From NCBI GenBank assembly GCA_030599705.1, contig JAUVNM010000152.1:1-5259 (forward strand): DNA of 5,259 nt, read 5' to 3'. Numbering within the stretch: position 1 is the first letter of the stretch; each line of letters opens with the position of its first letter. Made by a program: the position numbers and the translations under genes. Source of the stretch: Gammaproteobacteria bacterium (GTDB lineage: Bacteria > Pseudomonadota > Gammaproteobacteria > UBA9214). Under the pieces are notes generated by a model that saw nothing but the letters and a program-made list of their open reading frames with translations, did not search any database and was not told the origin of the DNA. Positions 1-5,223 of this stretch are shown here, in pieces.

Positions 1-1
1 A

Positions 2-163
2 GGTGGTTACGGCTCTGGTTACCCGGGATCCGGTGGTTACGGGTACTCGGGACTAGGTGGCTACGGCTCTGGTTACCCGGGATCCGGTGGTTACGGGTAC
101 TCGGGACTAGGTGGTTACGGCTCTGATTACCCGGGCTTCGGCAGTTACGATGGATACGCTCCG
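2..163 (+). repeat. 54-bp in-frame tandem repeat, two near-identical copies plus one degenerate copy
   Basis: Unit 1 is 2-55 and unit 2 is 56-109. They differ at one base only, a synonymous GGT/GGC change (t7 against c61). A third unit (110-163) is recognisable by its shared first five codons and the TAC CCG GGC core, but has drifted. Each unit itself holds two GGYG-led halves of 10 and 8 codons. The array probably extends to the left of the window. The 54-bp period keeps the reading frame, so gain or loss of units would change protein length without breaking it. Confidence 0.9.
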
Positions 164-439
164 GAAAATTCGGCCTACGGCCCCCCGTCGGGAGCACAGG
201 CGGCTGAAATAGAGCGTCTGAAGGAACGCATCAAGAAGCTGGAACAGGCAGAGCAGCGGGCGCCTTCTACCTTCAGCAATACCACGCCTGGCTTCCAGGG
301 GCAGCCGGAGCACCAGTGGCCCGCGTCACCTGCCGGTGCCTGGACCGGACCGGGTGTTGCGCAACCTCCCGCCGGACAGTCAGGGGCTCCGGTATACCAG
401 CCAAGCTACGGCATTCCCCCGCGTTACCGTTTTCAGTAA
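2..439 (+). CDS. Gly/Tyr-rich tandem-repeat protein, 3' part (5' end outside window)
   Basis: This is the last 145 codons of an open frame that enters from the left edge and ends at TAA 437-439. Residues 1-36 are two copies of an 18-residue unit (GGYGSGYPGSGGYGYSGL). A third, degenerate copy follows (about 37-54, GGYGSDYPGFGSYDGY). Residues 67-87 form a short charged amphipathic helix with I70, L73, I77 and L80 in heptad spacing, so probably a small coiled coil. The tail (88-145) is rich in Pro, Gln, Gly and Ala and ends in aromatic/basic residues (PRYRFQ). No cysteine or enzymatic motif is visible. Such low-complexity Gly/Tyr composition is typical of structural, matrix or self-associating proteins; sulfur-globule envelope proteins are one Gly/Tyr-rich class in sulfur bacteria, but I do not recognise a specific family. 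The start, and any signal peptide, lie outside the window. It is the only plus-strand gene and converges on the lipoprotein gene with a 19-bp gap. Confidence 0.75.
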   Translation, partial: GGYGSGYPGSGGYGYSGLGGYGSGYPGSGGYGYSGLGGYGSDYPGFGSYDGYAPENSAYGPPSGAQAAEIERLKERIKKLEQAEQRAPSTFSNTTPGFQGQPEHQWPASPAGAWTGPGVAQPPAGQSGAPVYQPSYGIPPRYRFQ

Positions 440-458
440 GCGGATGGTTGCAGGGGAA

Positions 459-860
459 CTATTTGAAGGCGGGTAACGGGACCGCCAGGTACCATTTGCC
501 GGCTTCCAGGTCGAAGCGCCAGGTTTGCCGGTCGACCAGCTCCACAACGCTCATGCGCCGTTCATTGTAATAACTGATCTCCGCAACGACCTGGGCCTCC
601 ATACCATCTTCAGAGACACTGGTAATCCTCGATGTGTATGCGGTAACTTTAATGGCCTTGAGATCACTCGGATCAGGTCCGGGATCCTCGGCGTCATCCA
701 GTTTGATGAAGCCGTAGGCGGTTTCAAAATCACCCCAGCGGATAGTCGATTCATAGGCCCGTATGGTGGAATGCAGCGTCATGCTCTTTTTCTTTTCATC
801 CACGGTGGTACAGCCGGTGAGCAGCAGTAACAGCAGGGCGAGCGGGACAAGTCTGCGCAT
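459..860 (-). CDS. Small lipoprotein of unknown function
   Basis: This 133-aa protein begins with a short basic start (MRR), a Leu-rich hydrophobic stretch and a lipobox L14-T15-G16-C17, so it should be cleaved by signal peptidase II and lipidated at C17. Residue +2 is Thr rather than Asp, which favours sorting to the outer membrane. The mature part starts with a charged stretch (DEKKKS), then a helix (about 27-51, containing RAYESTIRWGDFETAYGFI). An Asp/Pro-rich loop follows (55-66), then a beta-rich region with alternating hydrophobics (about 68-130) containing TWRFDLEAGKWYL. C17 is its only cysteine. The fold pattern of a helix followed by curved strands resembles NTF2-like or SnoaL-like small domains, but this is only an impression; I do not recognise the family. 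ATG at 858-860 is chosen because it gives a complete signal peptide; the ribosome site is weak (GGAA upstream). It lies 95 bp downstream of dsbB and may be cotranscribed. Confidence 0.82.
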   Translation of the reverse strand: MRRLVPLALLLLLLTGCTTVDEKKKSMTLHSTIRAYESTIRWGDFETAYGFIKLDDAEDPGPDPSDLKAIKVTAYTSRITSVSEDGMEAQVVAEISYYNERRMSVVELVDRQTWRFDLEAGKWYLAVPLPAFK

Positions 861-901
861 GGATATTCGGTTCCGTTGATTTTAGTCAGGATGGGTTAGT
901 A

Positions 902-950
902 GCCCGCATTATTCCGGATACGCGGGCACTTGTCACGGCAGGTTGCCCGC
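902..950 (-). other. Two competing hairpins between dsbB and the lipoprotein gene
   Basis: GCGGGCA at 922-928 is a perfect complement of TGCCCGC at 944-950 (7 bp, 15-nt loop), and its first six bases can instead pair with GCCCGC at 902-907 (6 bp, 14-nt loop). The two stems exclude each other. Neither is followed by a T-run on the minus strand, so this is not a standard intrinsic terminator. It could be a weak processing or attenuation structure after dsbB, or chance in GC-rich DNA. Confidence 0.25.
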
Positions 951-955
951 ATGTG

Positions 956-1477
956 CTACCGGGCCTGTTCCGCGGTCAGCCAGTTAATCGCTATGCCGGC
1001 TATTACCAGCCCGAGAAAGTTCAGCAGCGCCCAGGCCGGCATGCTGAACCCGAACAGGGACCAGGAGACCTCGGCACATTCACCGGAACCGGTAAACGCC
1101 ATTTTCAGCGCATCCGTCAGCGGAAACACCTCCAGCATGTAGTCGAGTCCCGGACCGCATTCCGGGACCTGCCCGGGTGGCAGGTTCTGCAGCCACACAT
1201 GCCGGCCCGCGATAGCGGCGCCCATCAGGCCGGCAAGACTGATCAATACCGCGTAGATGCGGCTACCGGCAGGCCCGGGTGACTGGATGGCGGCAGCCAG
1301 GAACAGCAGGCCGGTCACCAGGAACGCGATTCGCTGGAAGATACACAGCGGGCAGGGATCGAGGCCGTCATGGAACTGCAGGTAGTAGCCGAATGATAGC
1401 AGTCCGGCACAGAACAGGAACGCCGCTGTATTCAGGAGACGGCGGTATGCCTGCAGGGTTGCAATGAAGTTGGGCAT
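956..1477 (-). CDS. dsbB: Disulfide bond formation protein B (DsbB), quinone-dependent thiol oxidase
   Basis: This 173-aa inner-membrane protein is close to the usual DsbB length (about 176 aa in E. coli). DsbB reoxidises the periplasmic thiol oxidase DsbA and passes the electrons to ubiquinone or menaquinone. Four hydrophobic segments are visible at about 14-32, 47-65, 73-90 and 147-166. The first periplasmic loop carries the CxxC pair C42-P-L-C45, and R49 in the following FQR corresponds to the conserved Arg that contacts the quinone (CVLCIYER in E. coli). The second periplasmic loop carries C107 and C134, the pair that exchanges with DsbA. The conserved MPAW motif precedes the last membrane segment. 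All catalytic residues are therefore present; an extra cysteine, C23, lies in the first membrane helix. ATG 1475-1477 has a good ribosome site, AAGGA, 8 nt upstream. It begins 19 bp after the glycine-zipper lipoprotein gene, which strongly suggests cotranscription. No dsbA is in the window. Confidence 0.95.
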   Translation of the reverse strand: MPNFIATLQAYRRLLNTAAFLFCAGLLSFGYYLQFHDGLDPCPLCIFQRIAFLVTGLLFLAAAIQSPGPAGSRIYAVLISLAGLMGAAIAGRHVWLQNLPPGQVPECGPGLDYMLEVFPLTDALKMAFTGSGECAEVSWSLFGFSMPAWALLNFLGLVIAGIAINWLTAEQAR

Positions 1478-1485
1478 AGAGATTT

Positions 1486-1490
1486 TCCTT
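1486..1490 (-). promoter_or_regulatory. Ribosome binding site of dsbB
   Basis: The minus strand reads AAGGA here, 8 nt before the ATG of dsbB, inside the 19-bp gap to the previous gene. It is the clearest Shine-Dalgarno site in the window and fixes the dsbB start. Confidence 0.65.
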
Positions 1491-1496
1491 TAAGGC

Positions 1497-1943
1497 CTAT
1501 TCCCAGCCGATGACATCGTAGCCGCGTTCGCGCAGGCAGCGATTTACAAAGTTCTTGAATATGGAAGACGTCTCCGAGGACTGCAGCGTGCCGCGTGCGG
1601 TACCGGCGGCAGCCCCGGCAGCCGCCCCGGCCAGCCCGCGTTCTGCGGCATTACCGCGGACCAGCCCGTAGGCACCGCCCGTGGCACCGCCAATGGCGGC
1701 ACCGCCGGCCGCCTGCCTGCCGACCTCGGCGTCCTTGTGTTCATTGACACCTGAGCTCAGCGCCAGTTGTTTGCACTCGGCGATATCCTGCAGGGCGGCC
1801 TGGTTGCCGACCTGCTTGAGATGGTTGTTCGGGTACAGCACCGGTTCCGGGGTCGAGGCGCAGCCGGTGATGACGGTGGCAAGCATGACGGACAGGGTGC
1901 TGACCCCGATGCTGGAGGTCACTATCCGCAGCTGTATATTCAT
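1497..1943 (-). CDS. Glycine-zipper lipoprotein
   Basis: This 148-aa protein has a long N-terminal signal sequence with lipobox I25-T26-G27-C28, predicting lipidation at C28; residue +2 is Ala, so outer-membrane sorting is likely. The mature N-terminus is Pro-rich (TPEPVLYPNN). A short helix with C57 (IAECKQLAL) follows. A double glycine-zipper block at about 79-118 alternates Gly, Ala and small residues (GGAAIGGATGGAYG, then GLAGAAAGAAAGTARG), a pattern known to pack tightly as a membrane-inserted helical hairpin. The C-terminal segment contains C136 in NRCLRERGYDVIGWE, an ending seen in many gammaproteobacterial glycine-zipper proteins. After lipidation of C28, C57 and C136 are the only free cysteines and flank the zipper, so they could form one disulfide; the neighbouring dsbB makes this attractive but it is inference. 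The precise function is unknown. It follows djlA by 49 bp and precedes dsbB by 19 bp. ATG 1941-1943 is supported by the signal peptide and an upstream AGGA. Confidence 0.85.
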   Translation of the reverse strand: MNIQLRIVTSSIGVSTLSVMLATVITGCASTPEPVLYPNNHLKQVGNQAALQDIAECKQLALSSGVNEHKDAEVGRQAAGGAAIGGATGGAYGLVRGNAAERGLAGAAAGAAAGTARGTLQSSETSSIFKNFVNRCLRERGYDVIGWE

Positions 1944-1992
1944 ACCAGCATTATCCTGTGGTTTCGGGTAGTCAACAAGGCACGTTCCCGGA

Positions 1993-2763
1993 TCAGCCGC
2001 GGCTCTTCTTGACCTGCTCGTAGGCCAACTTGATCTCCTGGGTCTTTTCCGTGGCCAGCTTCATCATTTCCTCGGGCAGGCCTTTCGCGGCCAGCTTGTC
2101 CGGGTGGTGCTGGTTCATCAGCCGCCGGTAGGCCTTCTTGACCTCGGCATCGCTGGCATCCCGGTTGATACCGAGTACCTCATAGGCATCGGACAGGGAT
2201 GCCTTGCCGCTGTCCATGGCAGCGCCGGAGTCGACAAAGCTGAACAGATGCTCGATGGCGGCACGGTCGAACCCGAGTTGTTCACCGATGGCGAATATAA
2301 TCCTTTTTTCGCTGGCGTGTATGTGGCCATCCGCCATGGCGGTCGCGATCTGTATTTCAAGGAACATCTGTACCAGGTTGCGGCGGCGGTGACATTCCTG
2401 GCGGAACTGTGCGATTACCGCGTGCAGCTGGAAGTCTTCACCTTTCCCGGCGTTGAACAGTTCAATGGCGGCCTTGCGCTGCTGTGCGCCCAGTTGCATG
2501 CGGGCCATGAGAGACTCGGCGGCCGAGATTTCATCCGGCGTTACCTTGCCGTCTGCCTTGGCGATGTGACCCATCACCGAGAAGGTTGCCGTGAAGAAGG
2601 CGGCCTGTACGCGTTCCTGCTGGCCGGCGCCAAATGCTCCGGTACCGGAAACCTTCAGGCCCTGGTCGAAATTACGCCCCAGTGCCGCACCCAGCAGTGC
2701 GCCCAGCGGTCCGCCGAACATGTAACCGAGTGTCCCGCCAAGCAGTGTTCCCCACCATGCCAT
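1993..2763 (-). CDS. djlA: DjlA-type membrane-anchored DnaJ co-chaperone
   Basis: This 256-aa protein matches the DjlA layout (271 aa in E. coli). Residues 1-30 form a single glycine-rich membrane segment (GGTLGYMFGGPLGALLG), the type of anchor through which DjlA is thought to dimerise. A TerB-like helical domain follows, about 52-178, with acidic motifs KADGKVTPDE and MADGHIHASE that resemble metal-binding TerB loops. The J domain occupies about 192-256 at the C-terminus; its HPD motif is H220-P221-D222, followed by KL, which is required to stimulate the ATPase of DnaK. In E. coli DjlA acts at the cytoplasmic face of the inner membrane and is linked to Rcs envelope-stress signalling; that role here is inferred. 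The region between the membrane segment and TerB is short and Gly-rich. ATG 2761-2763 is chosen because it precedes the membrane segment directly; the ribosome site (ACGGGG) is poor. It is the first gene of a closely spaced minus-strand group. Confidence 0.94.
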   Translation of the reverse strand: MAWWGTLLGGTLGYMFGGPLGALLGAALGRNFDQGLKVSGTGAFGAGQQERVQAAFFTATFSVMGHIAKADGKVTPDEISAAESLMARMQLGAQQRKAAIELFNAGKGEDFQLHAVIAQFRQECHRRRNLVQMFLEIQIATAMADGHIHASEKRIIFAIGEQLGFDRAAIEHLFSFVDSGAAMDSGKASLSDAYEVLGINRDASDAEVKKAYRRLMNQHHPDKLAAKGLPEEMMKLATEKTQEIKLAYEQVKKSRG

Positions 2764-2808
2764 GTGTGTTGTTACCCCGTGTTGATCAATCCGGAAGGTA
2801 GTTTACAC

Positions 2809-2837
2809 GACACCGTGCCATAGCACCGACAGAGGTG
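2809..2837 (-). other. Imperfect stem-loop between the 215-aa exported-protein gene and djlA
   Basis: Outer arms ACACC and GGTGT bracket a smaller GTGC-CATA-GCAC hairpin, leaving an unpaired stretch on one side. There is no T-run on either strand after it, so it is a weak terminator candidate at best for the gene ending at 2857. The rest of the 93-bp gap shows no clear promoter for djlA. Confidence 0.2.
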
Positions 2838-2856
2838 TGCGCAGAGGAGGTGCGAA

Positions 2857-3504
2857 TCAGTGCGGGATGCCGGCAGCGGCGAGTGCATCGGTGAGATGCC
2901 GGCGTGCCGTGTCCGCGTCCACCAGCACGGCCGTAAACGGGTACCCGGCTGTCAGCGAGGCGACCACCTGGCTGGCGGAGTTGATGAAGTCGTGCTCGCT
3001 GGCGAAGGGCATCGACAGGGTTTCTTCATTACGCGCGGCCAGGGCGGCCTGCGCCGTCGGCAGGGTGATGGCCCCGTCACCCGGAGTGGCATCCAGGGAT
3101 TGCAGCAACCGCGCGATATTGATCACAGCAGGGGTATCGATGGTACCGTTCTCCACCAGGTCCAGCGGGGAAATGACCGGCTTCCCGCGCGTGGCTTCTC
3201 CAAGGTATATGTCACCGATATAAAACCGTACCGGCCGGCCTTGTTCGTATTGAAACTCGCCTTGTTTGCCGGTGGTGCCGGACAGTGCGCCCGATTCATA
3301 ACGCAGTCCCTCGACCGGGCCATCGATGAACTGGCCACTGCCAGCGGCAGCGGCAGCGCTGACGGTATTGTTGCGGTCGTCGTTGTTCAAGCCAGAGCCA
3401 GAGCCACCGTCACTGCCGGATGTGGCGTTGAAGGCGCACTTGGCGCCGGTCAGCAGCAGTATGGCGGTTAGTGCCGCAAGGGTTGCTGTGTAGCGTACTT
3501 TCAT
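2857..3504 (-). CDS. Exported protein with Gly/Ser/Asn linker and beta-rich domain, unknown function
   Basis: This is a 215-aa protein starting at ATG 3502-3504. A TTG codon directly precedes it and would add one residue, but ATG is the better start. The N-terminus is a signal sequence (KVRYTATLAALTAILLLTG). It ends in GAKC instead of a proper lipobox: Lys just before Cys does not fit signal peptidase II, so lipidation is doubtful. A flexible linker rich in Gly, Ser, Asn and Asp covers about 27-58. A conserved-looking domain follows, with FIDGPVEGLRYESG, SGTTGKQGEFQYEQG, VRFYIGDIYLGEA, ISPLDLV and INIARLLQSLDATPGDG at roughly 59-145. I have seen this pattern in proteobacterial exported or lipoprotein-type proteins, where it looks like a carboxypeptidase-regulatory-like beta fold followed by a helix. 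The rest (about 146-215) is Ala-rich and helical. There is no catalytic motif. The gene stands alone, 139 bp after the cNMP/rhodanese gene and 93 bp before djlA. Confidence 0.82.
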   Translation of the reverse strand: MKVRYTATLAALTAILLLTGAKCAFNATSGSDGGSGSGLNNDDRNNTVSAAAAAGSGQFIDGPVEGLRYESGALSGTTGKQGEFQYEQGRPVRFYIGDIYLGEATRGKPVISPLDLVENGTIDTPAVINIARLLQSLDATPGDGAITLPTAQAALAARNEETLSMPFASEHDFINSASQVVASLTAGYPFTAVLVDADTARRHLTDALAAAGIPH

Positions 3505-3551
3505 CAAGGGTTTGTTACCGTAGTGGTTCTCCGGGAGAGTACCCTGACCCT

Positions 3552-3557
3552 ATTGTA
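3552..3557 (-). promoter_or_regulatory. Candidate -10 box for the 215-aa exported-protein gene
   Basis: The minus strand reads TACAAT (five of six to the sigma-70 consensus), 47 nt before the ATG. The only -35-like match is TGGACC at a long 19-bp spacing, so the call is weak. Confidence 0.22.
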
Positions 3558-3563
3558 GTTCAA

Positions 3564-3600
3564 GTCACCGGGACTGGGTCCAGGCGCACACCCTGGTGAC
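3564..3600 (-). repeat. Inverted repeat in the intergenic gap, possible terminator or operator
   Basis: GTCACCGGG (3564-3572) pairs with CCCTGGTGAC (3591-3600) to give a 9-bp GC-rich stem with a single bulged T and an 18-nt loop. Inside it CCAGG (3580-3584) and CCTGG (3592-3596) can form an alternative smaller hairpin. It lies about 43 nt after the stop of the cNMP/rhodanese gene and just upstream of the candidate -10 box of the next gene. No T-run follows on either strand, so a factor-binding site, a processing stem or a poor terminator are all possible. Confidence 0.45.
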
Positions 3601-3643
3601 GGTTATCAAACATAATATACTGCAGGAACCGTAACCGCACGTG

Positions 3644-5065
3644 TCATTTGAGCGACAGGGGACGTGCAAACCGGTTTTTGAGATTTTTCATATCGGCGGT
3701 GACTTCCTCGCGTGCCTGCCGTGCTTCATCGCAGGCCGCTTCCAGTCGTCCGGCTTTGTTTATGTACAGTGTGAAGCGCGTCAGCAAACCATCCAGTTCA
3801 TCCTGCAGTCCCGCGAGTTGCTGTTTCACTGTCTCGGTCTCGGTACGGGCCGCATCACGTTCCCGTTGCAGCAGCGCCGTTGCGGCATTGCTGTCCGGTC
3901 CTGCGCTTTCCGTGGTGGTGAGGGTTGCGGCCGTGGCCCGGGTGGTGGTGGGCGTATTACTACCGGCCTCTGTTACGGGCGGCTTGCCGGCAAAGCCGAG
4001 GACCTCGGGCGGTACTCCCTTGTTCAGGCCGCCTTCGAGGACGTAGACCTCGAAGCTGCGCTGGCTCAGCAGAAAGGCGGCGGATGCGCTGCGGCGGCCG
4101 GTATCGCAGCAAATGATGTACTTCCGGTTGGGAACCAGTTTTGCGACCTTGTCGCGCAGGTTCGGCAGCGGGACATTCAGACTGTCCTTGAAGGCATAAT
4201 TGGAATATTCATCCGGCAGGCGGACATCAAGCCACATGTCGCCGTCCTGGATCATGGACAGGGCCAGCGTGTAATCCACGTAGTGCACCAGCGGTTTCTT
4301 CAGCAGTTCGAGGAAATCCTGCTTGGACAGGCGCATGAGGATACCGTCCGTCATCATGGTAACCGTGGCATTGCGGCTGGCATCCGAGACCAGCGCCTCC
4401 TCGCCGAAACAGTCGCCGTTGGAGAGTTCCGCCAGTGGTACATCCCAGCCCTCGGTGGATGCCTGGCGGGTAACGGTACAGGTGCCTTCCCGGATAATGT
4501 AGAAATAATCACCCTCATCGCCCTGGCGAATAATGGTGTCGCCTTCCATCACTGGCATGGATTCCATCTTCTTCAGCATCTGCTGGATATCTGCCGGGGG
4601 CATTTTGACGAAGGCATCTGACTGGAACATGCGCGTCAGCCAGTTATCATCGGCCTGCACCCCGGCATTGACGGACTTTGATGCCGATGTCTGGTCAAAG
4701 GTCAGGAGGACATCGAGCAGGGTGGAGTCGATGGTGGCGATGATGGAGCGCGTTGCCACCCGGGCGGACACCAGGCGCGGTTGCCGGTTGGCCAGTGGAT
4801 AGCGGGCGGGGTCGGTCCCGGCAATGACCACCCCGGTCACCCGGCCACCGGAGTCCACGAAATTGACCTCGCCGTCCAGCAGGTAAACGGAGCGATTGTC
4901 ATGGTCGCCTACGCCAAACAGGTAGCGCCCGGCGCTGACATCCTCAACGACGATGTTCTTCGAGATATCCATGAAATGCTCGTCGGACAGTGAATTCAGG
5001 GGAATCAGGTCCCTGAAGACCGCCTTGTTGCTGAGCTTGTTTACCGTGCGCCTTGCTGTACCCAT
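3644..5065 (-). CDS. Dual cyclic-nucleotide-binding / rhodanese / coiled-coil protein
   Basis: This 473-aa soluble protein has no signal peptide or membrane segment, so it should be cytoplasmic. Four parts are visible. (1) A cNMP-binding-like domain, about 15-125, recognisable from FRDLIPLNSLSDEHF and the DGEVNFVD strand, but the phosphate-binding cassette (GExAL...R) is missing and replaced by a Pro/Arg-rich stretch. (2) A second cNMP domain, about 145-262, with EGDTIIRQGDEGDYFYIIREG and an intact-looking cassette FGEEAL...SRNATV, including E222 and R231, the residues that usually hold the cyclic phosphate and ribose. (3) A rhodanese domain, about 268-350, with LDVR at 279-282 and the active-site loop C320-D-T-G-R-R-S326; C320 should carry the persulfide. 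(4) A Thr/Ala/Ser-rich linker (about 362-395), then a helical coiled-coil-like tail (about 396-465). This suggests a sulfurtransferase gated by cAMP, cGMP or another small ligand, with the coiled coil for oligomerisation. There is no helix-turn-helix, so it is not a Crp/Fnr regulator. ATG 5063-5065 is the only start that keeps the first domain. Substrate and ligand are unknown. Confidence 0.9.
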   Translation of the reverse strand: MGTARRTVNKLSNKAVFRDLIPLNSLSDEHFMDISKNIVVEDVSAGRYLFGVGDHDNRSVYLLDGEVNFVDSGGRVTGVVIAGTDPARYPLANRQPRLVSARVATRSIIATIDSTLLDVLLTFDQTSASKSVNAGVQADDNWLTRMFQSDAFVKMPPADIQQMLKKMESMPVMEGDTIIRQGDEGDYFYIIREGTCTVTRQASTEGWDVPLAELSNGDCFGEEALVSDASRNATVTMMTDGILMRLSKQDFLELLKKPLVHYVDYTLALSMIQDGDMWLDVRLPDEYSNYAFKDSLNVPLPNLRDKVAKLVPNRKYIICCDTGRRSASAAFLLSQRSFEVYVLEGGLNKGVPPEVLGFAGKPPVTEAGSNTPTTTRATAATLTTTESAGPDSNAATALLQRERDAARTETETVKQQLAGLQDELDGLLTRFTLYINKAGRLEAACDEARQAREEVTADMKNLKNRFARPLSLK

Positions 5066-5084
5066 ATGCCTGCCACTACCGGTA

Positions 5085-5142
5085 TGAAAATATAACTAAT
5101 TGATAAATATAAATAAATAATCCATTATGTATCGGCTGTCAG
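5085..5142 (-). promoter_or_regulatory. AT-rich upstream region and candidate promoter of the cNMP/rhodanese gene
   Basis: Positions 5085-5120 hold only three G/C bases in 36, in sharp contrast to the GC-rich surroundings. On the minus strand a -35-like CTGACA (5137-5142) is followed after 17 bp by TATTTA (5114-5119), a plausible but imperfect sigma-70 pair. Other TATATT-like boxes nearby (about 5089-5095) are alternatives. The leader to the ATG at 5065 would be about 40 nt. The ribosome site is poor (GGCAGG, only 3 nt before the ATG). Confidence 0.4.
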
Positions 5143-5184
5143 GGAGGAAAGTTTAGTGCGGGCGGTCGCCTGAATGGCGTGAAT

Positions 5185-5223
5185 CGGGCTCCGGCCCGGG
5201 ACCCGGGCTGCTCCGCAGGGCCC
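5185..5223. repeat. Cluster of overlapping GC-rich palindromes
   Basis: Three stems overlap: CGGGC-TCCG-GCCCG (5185-5198), GCCCGGG-A-CCCGGGC (5194-5208, a 7-bp perfect inverted repeat around one base), and CTGC-TCC-GCAG (5208-5218), which runs into GGGCCC (5218-5223). They cannot all form at once. No T-run follows. In the stretch 5143-5259 I see no convincing gene: the minus-strand frames are open but short and cut by the window edge, so the 3' end of a gene lying to the right cannot be excluded. Confidence 0.4.

Noticed and set aside
18..36. TACCCGGGATCCGG resembles a cloning-vector polylinker (adjacent SmaI and BamHI sites)
   Set aside because: It recurs in frame in both repeat units as Tyr-Pro-Gly-Ser-Gly codons and fits the protein repeat, so vector contamination is unlikely.
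107..313. Minus-strand 68-codon frame inside the repeat-protein region
   Set aside because: It is antisense to the repeat gene, Arg/Leu-rich, and has no supporting features.
1958..1978. TTGACT ... GATAAT promoter-like pair before the glycine-zipper lipoprotein gene
   Set aside because: The spacing is only about 14 bp and the -10 would lie almost at the start codon, where the AGGA ribosome site is.
2782..2789. TTGATCAA palindrome upstream of djlA as an FNR/CRP-type site
   Set aside because: FNR sites need a four-base spacer between half sites; an 8-bp palindrome alone is too short to support a call.
2104..2823. Long plus-strand open frame (239 codons) opposite djlA
   Set aside because: It is the antisense of a clear djlA gene, with no recognisable domain; long antisense frames are common in GC-rich genes.
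3641..4621. Long plus-strand open frame (326 codons) opposite the cNMP/rhodanese gene
   Set aside because: The minus strand encodes unmistakable cNMP and rhodanese motifs; the antisense translation has no family signature.
5141..5160. AGGGAGGAAAGT resembles a strong ribosome site, or the GAGGAAAGT core of RNase P RNA
   Set aside because: No start codon with an open frame follows (GTG at 5156 stops after five codons), and the rest of the conserved RNase P motif is absent.
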